Below, piece by piece: positions 6,183 to 8,420 of a DNA stretch of 8,420 nt. Source of the DNA: Bdellovibrionales bacterium (GTDB taxonomy: Bacteria > Bdellovibrionota > Bdellovibrionia > Bdellovibrionales > JAMPXM01); NCBI GenBank assembly GCA_005792225.1, contig SXSP01000069.1, forward strand, positions 1 to 8,420, in the 5' to 3' direction. The notes beneath the pieces are model-generated. The model was not told where the DNA came from and ran no database searches. It saw nothing but the letters and a program-made list of their open reading frames with translations. Position 1 is the first letter of the stretch. The number at the start of each line of letters is the position of its first letter. A program made the translations under genes and the position numbers.

Positions 6183-7165
6183 AGAAGCCCCTCCGCATCG
6201 CCCTGACCACGGGAGACGTGGACGGCATCGGTACGGAAGTCACGGCAAAGGCACTGGCGAAGATCAAGCCGATGCCTGGGGTTTTCTTCTACCTCTGGCG
6301 CTCGCCTCGCATGTCGACTCGCGAGCTTTCGCTCATAGACCGCTACTTCAAAAGAATCACCGTAACCTCGTGGCCTGAAGCCTTAAAGGTCACGCCTGAT
6401 TCGCACAAGCAGCTCGTCGATATCAGCTCGAACTTGCCCCCGGCATTATGGGTCGAGGCGACGGCACAAACGTGTCTCTTCGGGCATATGGACGCCATGG
6501 TGACCGCGCCACTTTCGAAGACGGCCATCGTCCAAGCCGGTTTAGAAGATATGGGTCATACCGGAATTCTGAAGCGGGTCTCGAAGGTCAAAGAACTCTT
6601 CATGGGGTTCATCGGCGATAAGTTCAACGTGGTTCTCGCCACGGGACACGTTCCGGTTTCAGAAGTTTCTTCTCACCTCACCAGCTCACGCCTCGGAAAG
6701 GCCATTCGGGCGGCGGATCAACTCCGCCGTGTTCTCGATAAGAAAACTGCAAATAAGCCGTTAGCACTCATCGGTCTTAACCCTCATGCAGGTGAAGAAG
6801 GCCTCATCGGCGGAGAGGAGCTGAAGATTCATGCCTCCGCTCTCGAAACGGCGCAAGAAATCGATATCCCGATCGAGGGACCGCTGGTACCAGATGCGGC
6901 CTATTTTAAAGAGAATTGGTCAAGATTTTCCGTTTATATTGCGAACTATCATGATCAAGGCTTAATTCCGTTCAAGATGATTCACGGACAAGAATCCGGT
7001 ATACACATCACGATGGGCCTTCCCTTTGTTCGCACGAGCGTAGACCATGGGACGGCCAAGGATATTTTCGGCAAGAACAAGGCCGATCCTAGCTCGATGA
7101 GGCTTGCGATCGATTGGGCAATCAGACTCGCCCGTTCATCCGCGGACCTTTCGATTAAAAAATAA
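6179..7165 (+). CDS. pdxA: 4-hydroxythreonine-4-phosphate dehydrogenase (PdxA family)
   Basis: PdxA oxidises 4-phosphohydroxy-L-threonine with NAD, using a divalent metal, in the DXP-dependent pathway to pyridoxal 5'-phosphate in the cytoplasm. It has 328 aa, normal for the family. The three metal-binding histidines are in place: TGHVPVSEV (155-163, His157), GLNPHAGEEG (199-208, His203) and ANYHDQGLIPFK (255-266, His258). GHTG (126-129) and ITMGLPFVRTSVDHGTA (277-293) are also typical. The N-terminal motif reads GDVDGIGTE (12-20) where GDPAGIGPE is usual, and residues 30-95 are quite divergent. The GTG start at 6179 overlaps the surA stop (GTGA). The ribosome site is weak (GGA at 6169-6171), so expression probably relies on coupling to surA. 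PdxA paralogues acting on other 4-phosphorylated hydroxyacids exist, so the exact substrate is slightly less certain than the fold. Confidence 0.92.
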   Translation: MKKPLRIALTTGDVDGIGTEVTAKALAKIKPMPGVFFYLWRSPRMSTRELSLIDRYFKRITVTSWPEALKVTPDSHKQLVDISSNLPPALWVEATAQTCLFGHMDAMVTAPLSKTAIVQAGLEDMGHTGILKRVSKVKELFMGFIGDKFNVVLATGHVPVSEVSSHLTSSRLGKAIRAADQLRRVLDKKTANKPLALIGLNPHAGEEGLIGGEELKIHASALETAQEIDIPIEGPLVPDAAYFKENWSRFSVYIANYHDQGLIPFKMIHGQESGIHITMGLPFVRTSVDHGTAKDIFGKNKADPSSMRLAIDWAIRLARSSADLSIKK

Positions 7166-7191
7166 AAGTTTATCTACCCGAGAGGTTTAGA

Positions 7192-8420
7192 ATGGCGACG
7201 CCGTTGAACGCTGAGATTTTCCGTGAATACGATATCCGTGGAGTCGTGGGGAAAGATTTTGACGAAGCCTTTGCATTCGGGCTCGGTCAGGCTTTCATCA
7301 CCTATCTTCAGACGAAGGCCGGCGCCGACAAGAACCCCGTCGTTACCGTCGGCCACGACGCGCGACTCTCGAGCCCTTCGCTCGCCAAGGCGATGTGCGA
7401 GGGACTTCAGAGCCGCGGCGCTCGAGTGATTTTCCTCGGCCTCGTGACCACGCCGATCTCCTACTTCTCGATGTTCCAGCTCGATAATCCAGCCGGTGGC
7501 ATCATGATCACCGGAAGTCACAATCCGCCCGAATATAACGGCTTCAAAGTCTCCGTCGGAAAGAGCACGATCTACGGAGCCGAGATTCAAGAGCTGTACA
7601 AAATCATGGCAGGCGGCAACAAGGGCGAGTCTTCAACAAAGGGCGCCTACACGACATTCAACATCTTCGACGACTACGTGGCCCGCTACAAAGAAGAGTT
7701 CAAGAACATGCCCGACGTGAAAGTCGTGCTTGATTGCGGAAACGGAGCTGCCGGCTGCATCGTTCGTCGTTTGTTCGAAGGCGTTGGTTTAAAGCCCGTC
7801 ATTCTCTTCGAAGAGCCCGATGGCCGCTTCCCCAACCATCACCCGGATCCCACGGTTGAAAAAAACCTCGACGCCCTTAAAAAAGCCGTTCGCGAGCATA
7901 AAGCCGCGATCGGAATCGGATTCGACGGAGATGCAGATCGCGTCGGCATCGTCGACTCTGAAGGCCGCTTCGTTCAGGGCGACGAACTGATGGTCGTCGT
8001 GAGCCGCGCGATCTTAAAGGACAAACCCGGAGCGAAGATCATCGGCGACGTGAAATGCTCCGATCGTCTGTACGATGACATCAAACAAAAAGGCGGCGTT
8101 CCGATCATGTGGAAGACGGGCCACAGCCTCATCAAAACAAAAATCAAAGAAGAAAAAGCGCCGTTTGGTGGTGAGCTTTCCGGCCACGTCTTCTTCGCCG
8201 ATCGCAACTACGGTTACGATGATGCTCTCTACGCTGGCCTTCGTATGGTTGAAATCGTGGGTCGTAGCGGAAAGTCGCTATCGCAGCTCCTCGAAGGTTT
8301 CCCGCCGGCGTTCAACACTCCGGAAATCCGCATCGACACGACCGAAGATAAGAAGCGTTCGATTGTCGAAAAGCTCCGTTCGATCTACAAACAAGATACG
8401 GCTGACTACAAGGTCAACCT
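7192..8420 (+). CDS. manB: Phosphomannomutase/phosphoglucomutase (partial, C-terminus beyond window)
   Basis: This is an alpha-D-phosphohexomutase that interconverts 6-phospho and 1-phospho forms of mannose and/or glucose, feeding GDP-mannose or UDP/dTDP-glucose pathways for surface polysaccharide. 409 codons are visible; about 45-50 more are expected for the roughly 455-460 aa AlgC-type enzyme. Key features are IFREYDIRGVVG (9-20), GHDARLSSPS (54-63), the catalytic phosphoserine loop TGSHNPPEYNGFK (107-119, Ser109), the metal-binding loop GFDGDADRVG (243-252, Asp245/247/249) and the sugar-specificity loop GGELSGH (326-332). Domains 1-3 are complete; the phosphate-binding domain 4 is only begun. 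GAGG (7182-7185) lies 6 bases before the ATG at 7192, 26 bases after pdxA. The GELSGH loop fits the dual-specificity PMM/PGM group rather than phosphoglucosamine mutase (GlmM). The symbol is a family name; substrate preference is not proven. Confidence 0.93.
   Translation, partial: MATPLNAEIFREYDIRGVVGKDFDEAFAFGLGQAFITYLQTKAGADKNPVVTVGHDARLSSPSLAKAMCEGLQSRGARVIFLGLVTTPISYFSMFQLDNPAGGIMITGSHNPPEYNGFKVSVGKSTIYGAEIQELYKIMAGGNKGESSTKGAYTTFNIFDDYVARYKEEFKNMPDVKVVLDCGNGAAGCIVRRLFEGVGLKPVILFEEPDGRFPNHHPDPTVEKNLDALKKAVREHKAAIGIGFDGDADRVGIVDSEGRFVQGDELMVVVSRAILKDKPGAKIIGDVKCSDRLYDDIKQKGGVPIMWKTGHSLIKTKIKEEKAPFGGELSGHVFFADRNYGYDDALYAGLRMVEIVGRSGKSLSQLLEGFPPAFNTPEIRIDTTEDKKRSIVEKLRSIYKQDTADYKVN

Noticed and set aside
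7173..7191. Possible hairpin TCTACC/GGTTTAGA around the ribosome site of the phosphomutase gene
   Set aside because: The stem needs a 2-base bulge and is AT-rich and short; it is not convincing beside the perfect stem at 2661-2706.

Overview
The window reads as an ordinary, densely packed chromosomal segment of a Gram-negative bacterium with moderately high GC. Three linked genes encode periplasmic or lipid-anchored foldases that deliver outer-membrane proteins. The succinate dehydrogenase cytochrome b is of the single-subunit b558 type, and the ETF is of the AMP-binding group I type. Together with a DUF374 acyltransferase, this gene set is compatible with Bdellovibrionota or another former deltaproteobacterial lineage. 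That placement is inference from gene content, not from a marker gene. I see no insertion sequence, phage gene, CRISPR array, tRNA or rRNA, and no region of clearly foreign composition.

Layout. Positions 1-641 on the minus strand carry sdhC, cut off by the left edge, transcribed away from everything else. A 250-base divergent region follows, with a plausible extended -10 promoter for the rightward genes. All remaining genes are on the plus strand with little or no spacing: etfB, etfA, a DUF374 lysophospholipid/lipid A-type acyltransferase, a periplasmic parvulin-type peptidyl-prolyl isomerase, a parvulin-like lipoprotein, a SurA-like chaperone, pdxA, and a phosphomannomutase/phosphoglucomutase cut off by the right edge. 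The etfB-etfA, lipoprotein-surA and surA-pdxA junctions show stop/ribosome-site overlap or 4-base gene overlaps, which indicates translational coupling.

How the genes fit together. SdhC and EtfAB are both points where electrons enter the quinone pool (succinate oxidation, and fatty acid or amino acid oxidation via ETF). The middle block concerns the envelope: an acyltransferase of a family that includes lipid A late acyltransferases, then three different SurA/PpiC-type proteins. The surA-pdxA adjacency is the same as in Escherichia coli (lptD-surA-pdxA-rsmA), which supports the SurA call. The final sugar phosphomutase would supply mannose-1-phosphate or glucose-1-phosphate for surface glycans.

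The most unusual features are RNA-level. An 11-bp perfect inverted repeat sequesters the ribosome binding site of the acyltransferase gene and puts its ATG in the loop. An 8-bp hairpin followed by a T-run, shaped like an intrinsic terminator, sits exactly over the start of the lipoprotein PPIase gene, again with the ATG in the loop. The parvulin domain of that lipoprotein also appears to have Gln where the first active-site His is expected. I found no evidence for a wholly new multi-gene system here.
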